A stretch of DNA of 64,000 nt from Bacillota bacterium (GCA_023397475.1 JAEWUD010000037.1:7250-71249), one strand, 5' to 3'. Shown: positions 1 through 10,318, counted from the stretch's first letter. Numbers and translations: made by a program. The notes: generated by a model from the sequence alone, not told the origin.

Positions 1-907
1 GTAGTGGTACGTGACCGCGCGGGCGGCCTCCTGGACGGCGATCTGGTTGCCGTCCGCGTCATAGGTGTAGGTCGCGTCGGAGGAGGCGGTCAGCTGGTTC
101 AGTTCGTTGTAGGTGTAGGTGGTGGTACCGGAGGTCGTCTCTTTGGAGAGGCGGTTGCTCATCGCATCGTAGGTGTAGGTCGTGGAGCTCGACACGCCGT
201 TCGCGGAGACGGTCTCCCGGGTCAGGCGGTAAAGGGTGTCGTAGGTGTAGTTGACCGTGCGGTTCTTCTCGACGATTTGCAGGCGCTCGCCGGCGGCTCC
301 GAGGGTGATCTCGTAGTTTTCGAGGATGGTGCCGTTGGTGTCCTTGATTGTTTGGGAGATCAGGTGGTTGCAGCTGTCGTAGGTATAGAGGGTCGTGACG
401 CCGTTCGCGTAGGTCATGCTCGAACGATTGCCGTTCGCGTCGTAGGTGTAGCGGGTCTCTGCGCCGTCCTTGTCGGTGACGGTGGCGATGCGATGGAGGG
501 CGTCGTAGGTATAGCGGGTCTCGCCGAACGGGGTTTGTAGGGAGATCAGGAGGTTGGAGGAATCGTAGGTATAGGCGACGTATGTGCCGTCCGGATAGGA
601 GACACGGGCGAGGCCGTTCATCGCGCCGTAGGCGTATTCCGTGACGCCCTGCTCGTCGGTCATCGTCAGGAGGCGGCCGTCCTGGGTATAGGTGTAGGAA
701 ACGACGGTCGATCCGGTCGTCTTGGATGTCAGGCGACCATTCGCGTCGTACGCGTAGGTGGTCGTGATTCCGCCGAAGCTTGTTGAGGAGAGGACTTTGC
801 CGGTAGCATCGTAGGTCACAGATGCTTCGGCGCCCAGGGCGTTGGTGGTCTTGACGAGACGGCCGACAGAGTCGTACGCGTAGGAGGTTGTGTTCCCGTT
901 CGCGTCG
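1..907 (-). pseudogene. RHS cassette A: YD-repeat core fragment, 5'-truncated and cut by the window edge
   Basis: Read on the minus strand this gives uninterrupted YD repeats (TYDANGNRSS, YTYDALHRI, YTYDADGNQ) in the same order as the three cassettes further right. The homology starts abruptly near 907, just after the codons for DANGNTTSY. An in-frame TAA at 949-951 lies a few codons upstream, and there is no ATG, ribosome site or signal peptide, so this is a displaced C-terminal RHS fragment and not a complete gene. It runs off the left edge before the RHS-core signature, so its tip is not visible. The candidate immunity gene of the next cassette lies immediately upstream. Identification as RHS is certain; whether it is ever expressed is unknown. 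Confidence 0.85.
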
Positions 908-1021
908 ATTAAAGGTATCAACAGTGAACAAACATGCACAATTCTTATTTATAGAAGTTTATAGAATTATCTTGCAATGTGTGACACACTTATCCTTGGC
1001 TAATCTCACTACATTTTCTTT

Positions 1022-1411
1022 CTATTTTGACTTTTGTATATGAAAATAAGCCGCATAGTAATACCCTGTCTCCACAGAAAGCACACCCGAAATCAGTACC
1101 CAAATGATCAATCCGGGGAAACTCTCATATCCCACGATAACGCAAAAAATAAAGCCCAAAAAATATAACAATGCAGATAAAAATGAAAAACGCTTTTTCG
1201 AGTATATATTGGCAAGCAACCCACAAGTTCCACCGACCAACAATAGAAACGAAAGAATTAATCCCTCTCCTGCTGCATATCTTTCCAGCATCCCCTTCAA
1301 GACAAGCTGAAAAACATAACCTGTCTGACAAGAACATATAAATGCCGAAACTAGCGCGATCAGTGACGTTATAACTTGATTCGTTCTCATTTTTCTTTCA
1401 GTTATCATCAT
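1022..1411 (-). CDS. Small multi-pass membrane protein, candidate immunity protein of RHS cassette B
   Basis: The protein has 129 aa and about four hydrophobic helices (around residues 14-37, 48-67, 74-94 and 98-122), so it should sit in the cytoplasmic membrane. The start has AGGAG seven bases upstream. I do not recognise a family. It follows the tip of RHS cassette B by about 120 bp on the same strand, which is where polymorphic-toxin loci carry the immunity gene. The cassette B tip is itself strongly hydrophobic, so a membrane-resident immunity protein would fit a membrane-acting toxin. It is AT-rich compared with the RHS cores, as usual for exchanged tip/immunity modules. The immunity role is inferred from position only. 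Confidence 0.6.
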   Translation of the reverse strand: MMITERKMRTNQVITSLIALVSAFICSCQTGYVFQLVLKGMLERYAAGEGLILSFLLLVGGTCGLLANIYSKKRFSFLSALLYFLGFIFCVIVGYESFPGLIIWVLISGVLSVETGYYYAAYFHIQKSK

Positions 1412-1533
1412 CTTTGATCTCCTATAAGTAGCAGTATTTTTTTCTTTTATCGCTATTTATTATTTTTGCATTTATATTATCATGTGCCGTATTTCATTTT
1501 ATCAAATACTTTTCAAAACGTTTGTTGAGTCAT

Positions 1534-3560
1534 CTACTTAGCAGAAGGTAAAGGTGATGGACAGGGTGTCGGTAAGAAAGGGGTGTCATTGGTTTTGTTT
1601 TGCGACTGAGATGTTGGCTCGCTTTGTTGCTCAGAAGAAGAATCACCAGGAAATGAGTCCTGTGCACCGTCATACAACACTGGAATTTCACCAACAATTA
1701 TACTAATGTCTTCAAGACAGCCAAGGGCTTTCAATGTTTCGCCAATTACTGAAGTACCAATATTAGATAGTCCCCTCAGAAAATCGACCACTAACTTGGG
1801 ACAACCCGTTTCTTCTAACCCCGCGGCAATGCCCCCAATTGTCATTCCACCCTGAAAGATCAACGTCAATATCAGATACTGAGCAGCGGAGGGTTTAACT
1901 AGAAGCGGGGTAATACAAACAATATTAAACATACCTCCAATTAATCCTAAGACAGCCCCCAATATCATTGTAATAATTAAACCTGCGAAAGAAAACTTAG
2001 ATTGATAATTTGTATTTCCAGTAGCATTATCAATTCCAACCGCTATCGAATACATCACTGTATACTCAATCCCGGACAATATACACGATATTTTGACGCA
2101 TTCTAGTACTTCTTCTTTCGTTGTAGCATACCCACTCGGATCACTGTACATCACCGGATTCGCGTTCGCGAAAAGATACTTGTGCAACGACATCGGGTCG
2201 CTGGTCGAGCCCTGGTAGGCGTCCATGGTCGTGAACGTTCCGGTGCCCGGGTTCATGTAACGGGCGCGCAGGTAGTAGAGGCCGGTGGCGGAATCGTACT
2301 GCTCTCCCTGGAAGAGGAAAGAGTTGCCGCTGGTTCCGGTCTGGAAGATGAGGCTTCCGAAAGCATCAAAGGTGTAGGTGTCAGAGATGTCACCGGAGGC
2401 GTCGGTCAGAAGGCGCACGGAACCGTTAGGATCGTACTGGTAGTAACGGATCTCGCCGCTTGTCTCGCGGCTGATTAGCTCGGAGCCGCGGGTATAATAG
2501 GCCGAGAGGTTTCCGTCCGCGTCGTATTCGGCGAGGACGTAGGACAGAGAACCGTTGGGATCGATCAGGTAACGGGTCTCTATGCCGTCGGTGTTTTTCG
2601 CGATGCGGATGCCGTTGCCGTTGTACGAATAGGTCTCGAGGGTCGTTTGGCCGAGGGATTGGACGACGGCGCTGGACATGCGGCCGAGGTCGTTGTAGTG
2701 GTACGTGACCGAGCGAGCGGCCTCCTGGGTGGCGATCTGGTTGCCATCCGCGTCTTAGGTGTAGGTCGCGTCGGAGGAGGCTGTTAGCTGGTTCAGTTCG
2801 TTGTAGGTGTAGGTGGTGGTGGCGGAGGCGGTCTCCTTGGAGAGGCGGTTGCTCATCGCGTCGTAGGTGTAGATCGTGGAGCTCGACACGCCGTTTGCGG
2901 AGATGGTCTCCTGGGTCAGGCGGTAGAGGGCGTCGTAGGTGTAGTTGACCGTGCGGTTCTTCTCGACGATTTGGAGGCGCTCGCCGGCGGCTCCGAGGGT
3001 GATCTCGTAGTTCTCGAGAATTGTGCCGTTTGTGTCCTTGATTGTTTGGGAGATCAGGCGGTTGCAGCTGTCGTAGGTATAGTGTGTCGTGACGCCGTTC
3101 GCGTAGGTCATGCTCGAACGATTGCCGTTCGCGTCGTAGGTGTAGCGGGTCTCTGCGCCGTCCTTGTCGGTGACGGTGGCGATGCGATTGAGGGCATCGT
3201 AGGTATAGCGGGTCTCACCGAACGGGGTTTGTACGGAAATCAGGCGATTGGACGAATCGTAGCTATATTCGACGTACGTTCCGTCCGGATAGGAGACACG
3301 GGCGAGGCCGTTCATCGCGTCATAAGCGTATTCCGTGATGCCCTGCTCGTCGGTCATGGTCAGGAGGCGGCCGTCCTGGGTATAGGTGAAGGAAACTACG
3401 GTCGATCCGGTTGTCTTGGATGTAAGGCGGCCATTCGCGTCGTATGCATAGGTCGTCGTGATTCCGCCGAAGCTTGTCGTGGACAGTACTCTGCCGGCGG
3501 CATCGTAGGTTGCAGATGCTTCGGCGCCCAGGGCGTTGGTGGTCTTGACGAGACGGCCGA
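1534..3560 (-). pseudogene. RHS cassette B: truncated YD core, hydrophobic C-terminal tip, internal nonsense codon
   Basis: This second displaced RHS C-terminus contains the YD repeats and the RHS-core signature (GLYYLRARYMNP, then ANANPVMYSDPSG), nearly identical to cassettes C and D up to about 2131. From there to 1534 it carries a unique tip of about 199 aa with several hydrophobic stretches and a Ser/Gln/Pro-rich tail. No toxin family is recognised. The 5' end breaks off at about 3560 with an in-frame stop just upstream and no start. At 2755-2757 a Tyr codon (TAC) in the YTYDADGNQ repeat has become TAA, where the other cassettes keep Tyr. The core is therefore not translatable as one piece, although the tip remains open. 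The downstream membrane gene at 1022-1411 is the likely partner. Confidence 0.85.
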
Positions 3561-3710
3561 AAAAACCTTCCTGTGATCACCACAAGAAGGCTCTTCATTC
3601 TTCCCTTAAATGAAGGGAGGTAAGTTGTGACGTTTCGGTATGGGATTGCCTTGATGTTGTAATTATTGTCTTACTCTCTCAACAACCTGTCCGAGATATT
3701 ATTGGTTTCC

Positions 3711-3959
3711 TCAATAATCAGATTTATCTAACACATTAACATATTCTTTGGGGGTATCTTCAAATCCATTCCAAAACAACCATAATCTTTTACATATTGG
3801 ACATTCAAAGAAACTTTTCATATTCATATACAATTCTTCTGTATCCACACTTCCTTGATATTTATCATATGCAACATCAGAAATAAATTTATACTCAATA
3901 TTGCAAGGTATATCGCCATAACTTAAAACATTCCCACATCTACAAATCATTTTTGGCAT
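3711..3959 (-). CDS. Small Cys-rich protein, candidate immunity protein of RHS cassette C
   Basis: This is an 82-aa soluble protein with two cysteine pairs (MICRCGN near the start and CPICKRLW around residue 54), a spacing that suggests a small zinc ribbon. The ATG has AGGTGG five bases upstream and lies only 12 bp after the stop of RHS cassette C, so the two would be cotranscribed. Position directly after a nuclease-like tip on the same strand makes it the candidate cognate immunity protein. Proteins of this look are often annotated as hypothetical next to RHS or CDI toxins, as far as I recall. It is AT-rich like the tip. Function is inferred from context. Confidence 0.65.
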   Translation of the reverse strand: MPKMICRCGNVLSYGDIPCNIEYKFISDVAYDKYQGSVDTEELYMNMKSFFECPICKRLWLFWNGFEDTPKEYVNVLDKSDY

Positions 3960-3971
3960 AGATCCACCTTC

Positions 3972-6287
3972 TTACTGTATAATAATGATGTCTTTAATAT
4001 TACATTGTTTTCCGCCGCTAGTAATTATCCCTTCAACTCTTGCTAAAGCATTTCCTAATTGTTCTGCTGTAACGGTTGTCTGTGATAAGTCTAATACAAT
4101 GCCAGTCGTTTGCGAGTTTTTGCTAGCCATGCTACTAATTATTCGATTTACATTGGATGTCGTAGGAGTATAGACATCATAATTCACACCATTTACTACT
4201 AAATCTGATGTTCCGCCCCCTGCTCTAGTTCCTTGCGGCATTCTCAATACTACATCATAGCCTAAGTCTTTCATATACTCTGCTGCTTTTATTTCACTTG
4301 CAGAGAATTGGCCTCCTTCTTCTATTACCAATGATCCAGCTTTACCTGTCGCCCCGGCCGTACTCGAAGCATTTGCCATCGACCAGGCTCGTCCAAAGCT
4401 TACACCTGAGAAGAAGAAGTTTAGTCCAGCGAATGCTAAGAATATACTTCCCCATAGTGTATCACCGTTTTGATAAAACTCAATCGATTGCAGTAGTGAC
4501 GACAGACCCATGTAGAAAAAGATCAGTCCTTGGATCACATGCGCGAAAACGAACACCGTTCCAAGTGCTCCCAATCCACCAAAGAGAGCCCCGAGAAAAA
4601 ATCCACCAAGAAGTCCTTTCCATAATCCTTCCCAAGCAACTTGATAGTATTCGTCTGTTCCGATCTCACCACCGTGCGTAGTATAGAACAGCACATTCAT
4701 GACCATCCCTATGCTTGCTCCCCACATCGCTCCTAAGATGCCATAAATTAGCATTGCCTCGCCCAGTTCTGGGAGAGTTAAATACCCACTCGGATCACTG
4801 TTCATGACCGGATTAGCATTCGCAAAAAGGTACTTGTGCAGCGACATCGGGTCGCTGGTCGAACCCTGGTAAGCGTCCATGCTCGTGAACGTGCCGGTGG
4901 CCGGATTCATGTAACGGGCGCGCAAGTAGTAGAGGCCGGTGGCGGCGTCGTACTGTTCCCCCTGGAAAAGGAAAGAGTTGCCGCTGGTCCCGGTCTGGTA
5001 AATGAGGCTTCCGAAGGCGTCGAAGGTGTAGGTGTCGGAGATGTCGCCCGAAGCGTCGGTCAGAAGGCGCACGGAACCGTTGGGATCGTACTGGTAGTAG
5101 CGGATCTCGCCGCTCGTCTCGCGGCTGATCAGCTCGGTGCCACGAGTGTAGTAGGCCGAGAGATTTCCGTCCGCATCGTACTCCGCGAGGACGTAGGACA
5201 GCGAGCCGTTGGGATCGATCAGGTAACGGGTCTCTATGCCGTCGGTGTTTTTCGCGATGCGGATGCCATTGCCGTTATATCGATAGTTCTCGAGGGTCGT
5301 TTGGCCGAGGGATTGGACGACGGCGCCGGACATGCGGCCGAGGTCGTCGTAGTGGTAGGTGACCGAGCGGGTGGCCTCCTGGACGGCGATCTGGTTGCCG
5401 TCTGCATCGTAGGTGTAGGTCGCGTCGGAGGAGGCTGTGAGCTGGTTCAGTTCGTTGTAGGTGAAGGTGGTGGTGGCGGAGCTCGTCTCCTTGGAGAGGC
5501 GGTTGCTCATCGCGTCGTAGGTGTAGGTCGTGGAGCTCGTCACGCCGTTCGCGGAGATGGTCTCCTGGGTCAGACGGTAGAGCTTGTCGTAGGTGAAGTT
5601 GACCGTGCGGTTCTTCTCGACGATTTGCAAACGCTCGCCGGCGGCTCCGAGGGTGATCTCGTAGTTCTCGAGAACGGTGCCGTTGGTGTCCTTGATCGTT
5701 TCGGTGATCAGGCGATTGCAGCTGTCGTAGGTATAGAGCGTCGTGACGCTGTTCGCATAGGTCATGCTCGAACGATTGCCGTTCGCGTCGTAGGTGTAGT
5801 GGGTCTCTGCGCCGTCCTTGTCGGTGACGGTGGCGATGCGATTGAGGGCATCGTAGGTGTAGCGGGTCTCGCCGAATGGGGTCTTTAGGGAGATCAGGCG
5901 GTTGGACGAATCGTAGGTATAGGCGACATACGTGCCGTCCGGATAGGAGACGCGGGCGAGTCCGTTCATCGCGTCGTAGGCGTATTCTGTGACGCCCTGC
6001 TCGTCGGTCATCGTCAGGAGGCGGCCGTCCTGGGTATAGGTGTAGGAAACGACGGTCGATCCGGTCGTCTTGGATGTCAGGCGACCGTTCGCGTCGTATG
6101 CGTAGGTTGTCGTGATTCCGCCGAAGCTCGTCGTGGACAGGACTTTGCCGGCAGCATCGTAGGTTACCGATGCTTCGGTGCCTAGGGCGTTGGTGGTCTT
6201 GACGAGACGACCGACGGAGTCGTATGCGTAAGATGTTGTGTTCCCGTTCGCGTCGGTGACCGATGTGAGAGAGCCGAGTTCATTGTA
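3972..6287 (-). pseudogene. RHS cassette C: truncated YD core with a CdiA_C-type nuclease-like tip
   Basis: The frame is open from 6287, immediately after an in-frame TAA at 6288-6290, to 3972. It has no upstream ATG, ribosome site or signal peptide; the first Met is at 6011, inside the repeats. YD repeats lead to the RHS core (YLRARYMNPATG, ANANPVMNSDPSG), and the shared sequence ends near 4784. The ~270-aa tip has a hydrophobic first half and a soluble second half. The soluble part reads ASEIKAAEYMKDLGYDVVLR, then GTSDLVVNGVNYDVYTP, then GIVLDLS. That order (helix, SD...NG...D-V-Y, hydrophobic strand with D) resembles the CdiA_C/restriction-endonuclease-like tRNase fold, although the usual E-x-K is replaced by D-V-Y. 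It is followed 12 bp later by the 82-aa candidate immunity gene. The tip is intact, but export would need recombination with the full-length gene. Confidence 0.85.
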
Positions 6288-6328
6288 TTATCGAACAGTA
6301 AATAACCCAATTCTGAACAACGAAAATA

Positions 6329-7792
6329 TCACCAGGTCCGAGTCTCTTCCATAACCTGATGCAGATCGTCGATAGAGACGATTTCTTTACCCGCAAGAAT
6401 CTCATCAAACAGTTTATCCGCAGCCTGGAAAATATCCTCCGCTTGCGTCGTCTCGATGAAGTTCTTGTATCTCTTATCGAGTTGATTAATCGCCTCGGTA
6501 TAGTTCTTGACGGCAAGCAGGACACTTGCTCTGTCGGAGGCTTCGAGAATCTCTTTCTTGAGATCTTTATAGAAGAGACTGGCTTTCTTGAACGCGCCTG
6601 ACGGTACACCCTCATCCCCGTCCCAGGCGCGAAATGGATTGTTCGCATTCTCGATGATCCACTCCGGTTTCCGAAGCTTCGTAATTTTCAGGCTGTATAC
6701 CTTGTCCTTGAACGTCTTGCGAGCATACTTTCCCGCATCTTCTGGTACACCCTCCATCCAGAAAAGGTTCAGATGCTCAAGAGTAAGTAGAGGATCGAGG
6801 TCATCCGAATTGAACCCAAATATATCGAATAGATTAATCTCTTCAAGCGACTTTATCTTACTGAGATGGCCTAAGTTCATCACACTTCCCGGACTACCCA
6901 CCAAGTGAATCTTTCTCAATTTGGGAAATTCTTCCGCTATACAATTTGCATCCAACTCGTGGAAATCTAATAAGGCGATATTCTCAATCTCTCGAAGTCC
7001 CAGATTAGAGACGGGATTGTTTTTGAGCGAATAAATCATATAGATTCCTGCGCCATTATTCTTCGCATGGATCTTGATATCCGGTTCAACTTTGCCATGT
7101 AGCATTAACTTTGTTGTCTGGTCATTCAGGTATAATTCGCGAATACATGATATGTCAAGACCAACTTCTGAAAAAAAAGTTTTCCGTAAATCAAGGGTAC
7201 TCAGGTTATTGTTGTTTAAGGATAAGTACGTGATCAAATGCCTTTTCTGTAAATATGTGAACAATTCCTCGTCATACTGATTAATATGAACGCTATCAAG
7301 ACAAGGGAGTGCATCCAATTCCGCATAATCCTTAATCTCCGCAAGCATCTCATCATCGATGTAACGACGGTTTTTGTTGTATGTTTTTGACCCAATGACA
7401 ACGGGTGTTCTATCAAACCGATGCTTTTCCCTCGCCTCCATCACTTCCTCGGGGATCTCTCTCCATTTCCTCAAAAGCATATGTTCGCGTCCAATGGGCC
7501 AGTTATTCGTAGATGCCTCTCGAAACTGTACAAGAACAGGATCAGCATGCCCGACATAAATGTATGAACTTGGTATTGTATTAAATGAAGCATAATACTG
7601 AAAGAAATTCTTGTCTCCATTTCTGGAGAGAGGTTGAATATCTTTCAAATCATCCTGATTAAGTGGCGAGTCTTTCAGTATGTCTAAAGGCACATGGCAG
7701 ATTCCATCTTTGGAAATCTCCAGTATCTGACACGCGCCATATTGGTTCATATCACGAATGTAATAACTGTATACATCTCCTACGGTTAGCAT
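6329..7792 (-). CDS. Leucine-rich-repeat protein with an Imm26-like N-terminus, candidate immunity protein of cassette D
   Basis: The 487-aa protein has no signal peptide or membrane segment. Residues 1-90 (VGDVYSYYIRD..., QILEIS..., CHVPLDIL) look like the compact beta-rich N-terminal region of Imm26-type immunity proteins. Residues ~180-360 hold irregular leucine-rich repeats (YLSLNNNNLSTLDL, LRKIHLVGS, LEEINLFDIFG, LEHLNLFWM). The C-terminal third is helical. Related LRR proteins in Bacilli are sometimes misnamed gliding motility proteins. The gene lies 112 bp downstream of the GIY-YIG-like tip of cassette D and directly upstream of the broken 5' end of cassette C, so it belongs to cassette D by position. 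Its large size is unusual for an immunity protein, and part of it could have another role. Codon use is AT-richer than the RHS cores. Confidence 0.6.
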   Translation of the reverse strand: MLTVGDVYSYYIRDMNQYGACQILEISKDGICHVPLDILKDSPLNQDDLKDIQPLSRNGDKNFFQYYASFNTIPSSYIYVGHADPVLVQFREASTNNWPIGREHMLLRKWREIPEEVMEAREKHRFDRTPVVIGSKTYNKNRRYIDDEMLAEIKDYAELDALPCLDSVHINQYDEELFTYLQKRHLITYLSLNNNNLSTLDLRKTFFSEVGLDISCIRELYLNDQTTKLMLHGKVEPDIKIHAKNNGAGIYMIYSLKNNPVSNLGLREIENIALLDFHELDANCIAEEFPKLRKIHLVGSPGSVMNLGHLSKIKSLEEINLFDIFGFNSDDLDPLLTLEHLNLFWMEGVPEDAGKYARKTFKDKVYSLKITKLRKPEWIIENANNPFRAWDGDEGVPSGAFKKASLFYKDLKKEILEASDRASVLLAVKNYTEAINQLDKRYKNFIETTQAEDIFQAADKLFDEILAGKEIVSIDDLHQVMEETRTW

Positions 7793-7903
7793 GTCTTACC
7801 TCGCAATGATTCATTCTTTTGAATTTTATATGTCATGTATATCTCAGACAAAAATGCCTTTCTCATTTACATATGAACATTTTTATCTATATAATTTATC
7901 ATT

Positions 7904-9388
7904 TTAGTATCCATTGATTAGTGTTATCGTATTTTCAGGTGACAGATATGGAATTGCAGCCAAGTAGTACTTCCAATACTTACTGTTATTTTTACTCACA
8001 CCTCTGATTTGATTTTGGCGGGGTACTTCTTTATCTGGTTTTAATGTTTCGTATAATACTATATATGCTAGTTCTAGTCCTCGCGCAGCAATATCACTAA
8101 GATTCTTTTCTAATTCGTGTGGAGTTAAATCTGCTCTATATGGGTTATTTCTATGTCGTATCTTTGTTGCAGCGTAATTTTTAGTTCTTCCAACATAAAC
8201 AACATTTTCATCACTGTCCTTCAAGCAGTATACCGTATATTCTCCATAATCTCTCTCTCTTTCAGCTGTATTTGCTAGGGACATTACAAAAGCGTCAGTA
8301 AATGATCTTGGTATAGTATAATCTAATGTTAGATCTTGAATTATATGTGCAATTTCTTCAGATAAAGTACCACTATACCCGGCTAAGCAAGGGTCAATGA
8401 CAAATATAGCGATAAGCAAACCGACAGGAGCAAACAGGGCAGACATAACTACCATCATCTTCATGAGAGCGAAACCAGTCGCAATTGTCGGAGCACTATT
8501 AGAAAGTGCATCAGCAAGAATCATGATACAGTTAATTTTCCCGAGTTGTGTCTCCAGTTTTCCCTCCACCATCTCCGCCATGTACCCGCTCGGATCACTG
8601 TTCATCACCGGATTAGCGTTCGCGAAAAGATACTTGTGCAGCGACATCGGGTCACTGGTCGAGCCCTGGTAGGCGTCCATGGTCGTGAACGTTCCGGTTG
8701 TAGGATTCATGTAACGGGCGCGCAAGTAGTAGAGGCCGGTAGCGGCATCGTACTGCTCCCCCTGGAAGAGGAAAGAGTTTCCGCTGGTTCCGGTCTGGAA
8801 GATGAGACTTCCGAAAGCGTCGTAGGTGTAGGTATCGGAGACGTCGCCCGAGGCGTCGGTCAGAAGGCGTACGGAACCGTTGGGATCGTACTGGTAGTAG
8901 CGGATCTCGCCGCTTGTCTCGCGGCTGATCAGCTCGATGCCGCGGGTGTAGTAGGCCGAGGCGTTTCCGTCCGAACCGTATTCCGCGAGGACATAGGACA
9001 GCGCGCCGTTGGGATCGATCAGGTAACGGGTCTCAATGCCGTCGGTGTTTTTCGCGATGCGGATTCCGTTGCCGTTGTATGAATAGGTCTCGAGGGTCGT
9101 CTGGCCGAGGGATTGAATGACGGCGCTGGACATACGGCCGAGGTCATTGTAGTGGTAGGTGACCGAGCGTGTGGCCTCCTGGACGGCGATCTGGTTGCCG
9201 TCCGCGTCGTAGGTGTAGGTCGCGTCGGAGGAGGCTGTCAGCTGGTTCAGATCGTTGTAGGTGTAGTTGGTGGTACCGGAGGTCGTCTCTTTGGAGAGGC
9301 GGTTGCTCATCGCATCGTAGGTGTAGGTCGTGGAACTCGACACGCCGTTCGCGGAGACGGTCTCCTGGGTTAGGCGATAGAGGGAGTC
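7904..9388 (-). pseudogene. RHS cassette D: truncated YD core with a GIY-YIG-like nuclease tip
   Basis: Core homology begins abruptly near 9388 inside a YD repeat (SLYRLTQE) and continues to the RHS core (YLRARYMNPTTG, ANANPVMNSDPSG) near 8584. The first plausible start is a GTG at 9343 inside the repeat, and no export signal is present. The ~226-aa tip has a hydrophobic stretch (residues ~285-320 of the GTG-initiated frame) and then YTVYCLKD...VVYVGRTKNYAATKIRHRNN. The spacing of V-Y-C and Y-V-G, followed by R-T and the R-H-R region, is that of the GIY-YIG nuclease fold, as in Tox-GIY-YIG/URI toxins. The 487-aa LRR protein lies 112 bp downstream. The core is high-GC (about 58% in a sampled 60 bases) and the tip clearly AT-rich, so the tip is a transferred module. 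Confidence 0.85.
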
Positions 9389-9613
9389 GGTTGTCTCGCA
9401 TCCGAGAGTTGAGGAAAGTAGCGGATCTCATCGCTTCATGACATCATCGAGATACAACAACCATTATTTATAGAATAAATAACAGTTATCCATGCACAGG
9501 GTTTGATGGGTTCACCAGTTCTGAGACTCATCAATATTAGCAGTTGTGTGCAGTGACTATTAGTACGTTGTCATTTATCGTTTACTCTCCTGTATTCGCC
9601 TATATAGAATCGT

Positions 9614-10318
9614 TTATTTGGATTTAGCAGGTCTTTTCATATGTTTTATTACGATATCAGATACTTCTTTGTGAGAGAGCACAAAAAAGCCAAGATAGAC
9701 AAAAGCTATCACGAGATTTATGCGGATAAAGTGTTCGCTGTACGGATTCAGAAGTCTGTCAAAGTTACTTTTGCGTCCGCTAAAAATATCGCTCCTAGCA
9801 GTGGACGCCAATGCAACGGCCGACAAAGCATATATGATTTGATAGAAAAGAATGTTTCGGATCTTCAAACCCAGGATACAGAACAAGGCTCCAAATAGCA
9901 AAAATGCTGACAAGGTATATCCCGTACTGTCGTTTCGGATCTCTTGTAATATGGAACTATGCTGCACATACGTAATACCCGCTTGATATGCCAAAAAGCA
10001 CGCAGCAACAAGTGCGAGAAATCCGAAAAAGAACTGGAACTCCGGTATAACTACCTTGTATTTCTCGGTCTCCTTAAACGAAAATCCACCGATAAACAAT
10101 AACACAACTCCCAAAAGCAGTGTCGAGCCCAGTATGACAAGTGTCAGCTGGACATTGTTTGCAAGTACAGCCATGAATTGAGGAAAGTCTTGTTTCCCAA
10201 GAAGATAGAAGCCTTGCCAGCTCAGCATGACTAGCGCTGCGCCGCAACTGATTCGAAATAGGTGTAGAAAGGTATGGACGTTCTGCTTTGAATCAATCAA
10301 CTTTCCATTCTCTGTCAT
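9614..10318 (-). CDS. Multi-pass membrane protein, candidate immunity protein of the full-length RHS protein
   Basis: The protein has 234 aa with about six predicted membrane helices (near residues 23-42, 55-78, 90-110, 130-150, 155-172 and 198-218) and a basic C-terminal tail. An AGGTGG lies about 11 bases before the ATG. No family is recognised. It begins about 180 bp downstream of the full-length RHS gene on the same strand and is the only gene between that gene and cassette D. By the logic of RHS/CDI loci it should protect against the current tip. That tip is hydrophobic, which again pairs a membrane-type tip with a membrane protein. No other function is suggested by the sequence. Confidence 0.6.
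   Translation of the reverse strand: MTENGKLIDSKQNVHTFLHLFRISCGAALVMLSWQGFYLLGKQDFPQFMAVLANNVQLTLVILGSTLLLGVVLLFIGGFSFKETEKYKVVIPEFQFFFGFLALVAACFLAYQAGITYVQHSSILQEIRNDSTGYTLSAFLLFGALFCILGLKIRNILFYQIIYALSAVALASTARSDIFSGRKSNFDRLLNPYSEHFIRINLVIAFVYLGFFVLSHKEVSDIVIKHMKRPAKSK

Noticed and set aside
59..931. A 290-codon minus frame across cassette A
   Set aside because: It is out of frame with the YD repeats, and its residues are Arg/Leu/His-rich without domain features.
3320..3598. A 92-codon minus frame with a plausible ATG and ribosome site entering cassette B core
   Set aside because: It reads the RHS repeats in the wrong frame and gives Arg/Pro-rich nonsense; the YD frame is the adjacent one.
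2971..5888. Long plus-strand open frames opposite the RHS cores (201 and 350 codons)
   Set aside because: They are antisense shadows produced by the repetitive high-GC YD codons, rich in Gly/Val with no family match.
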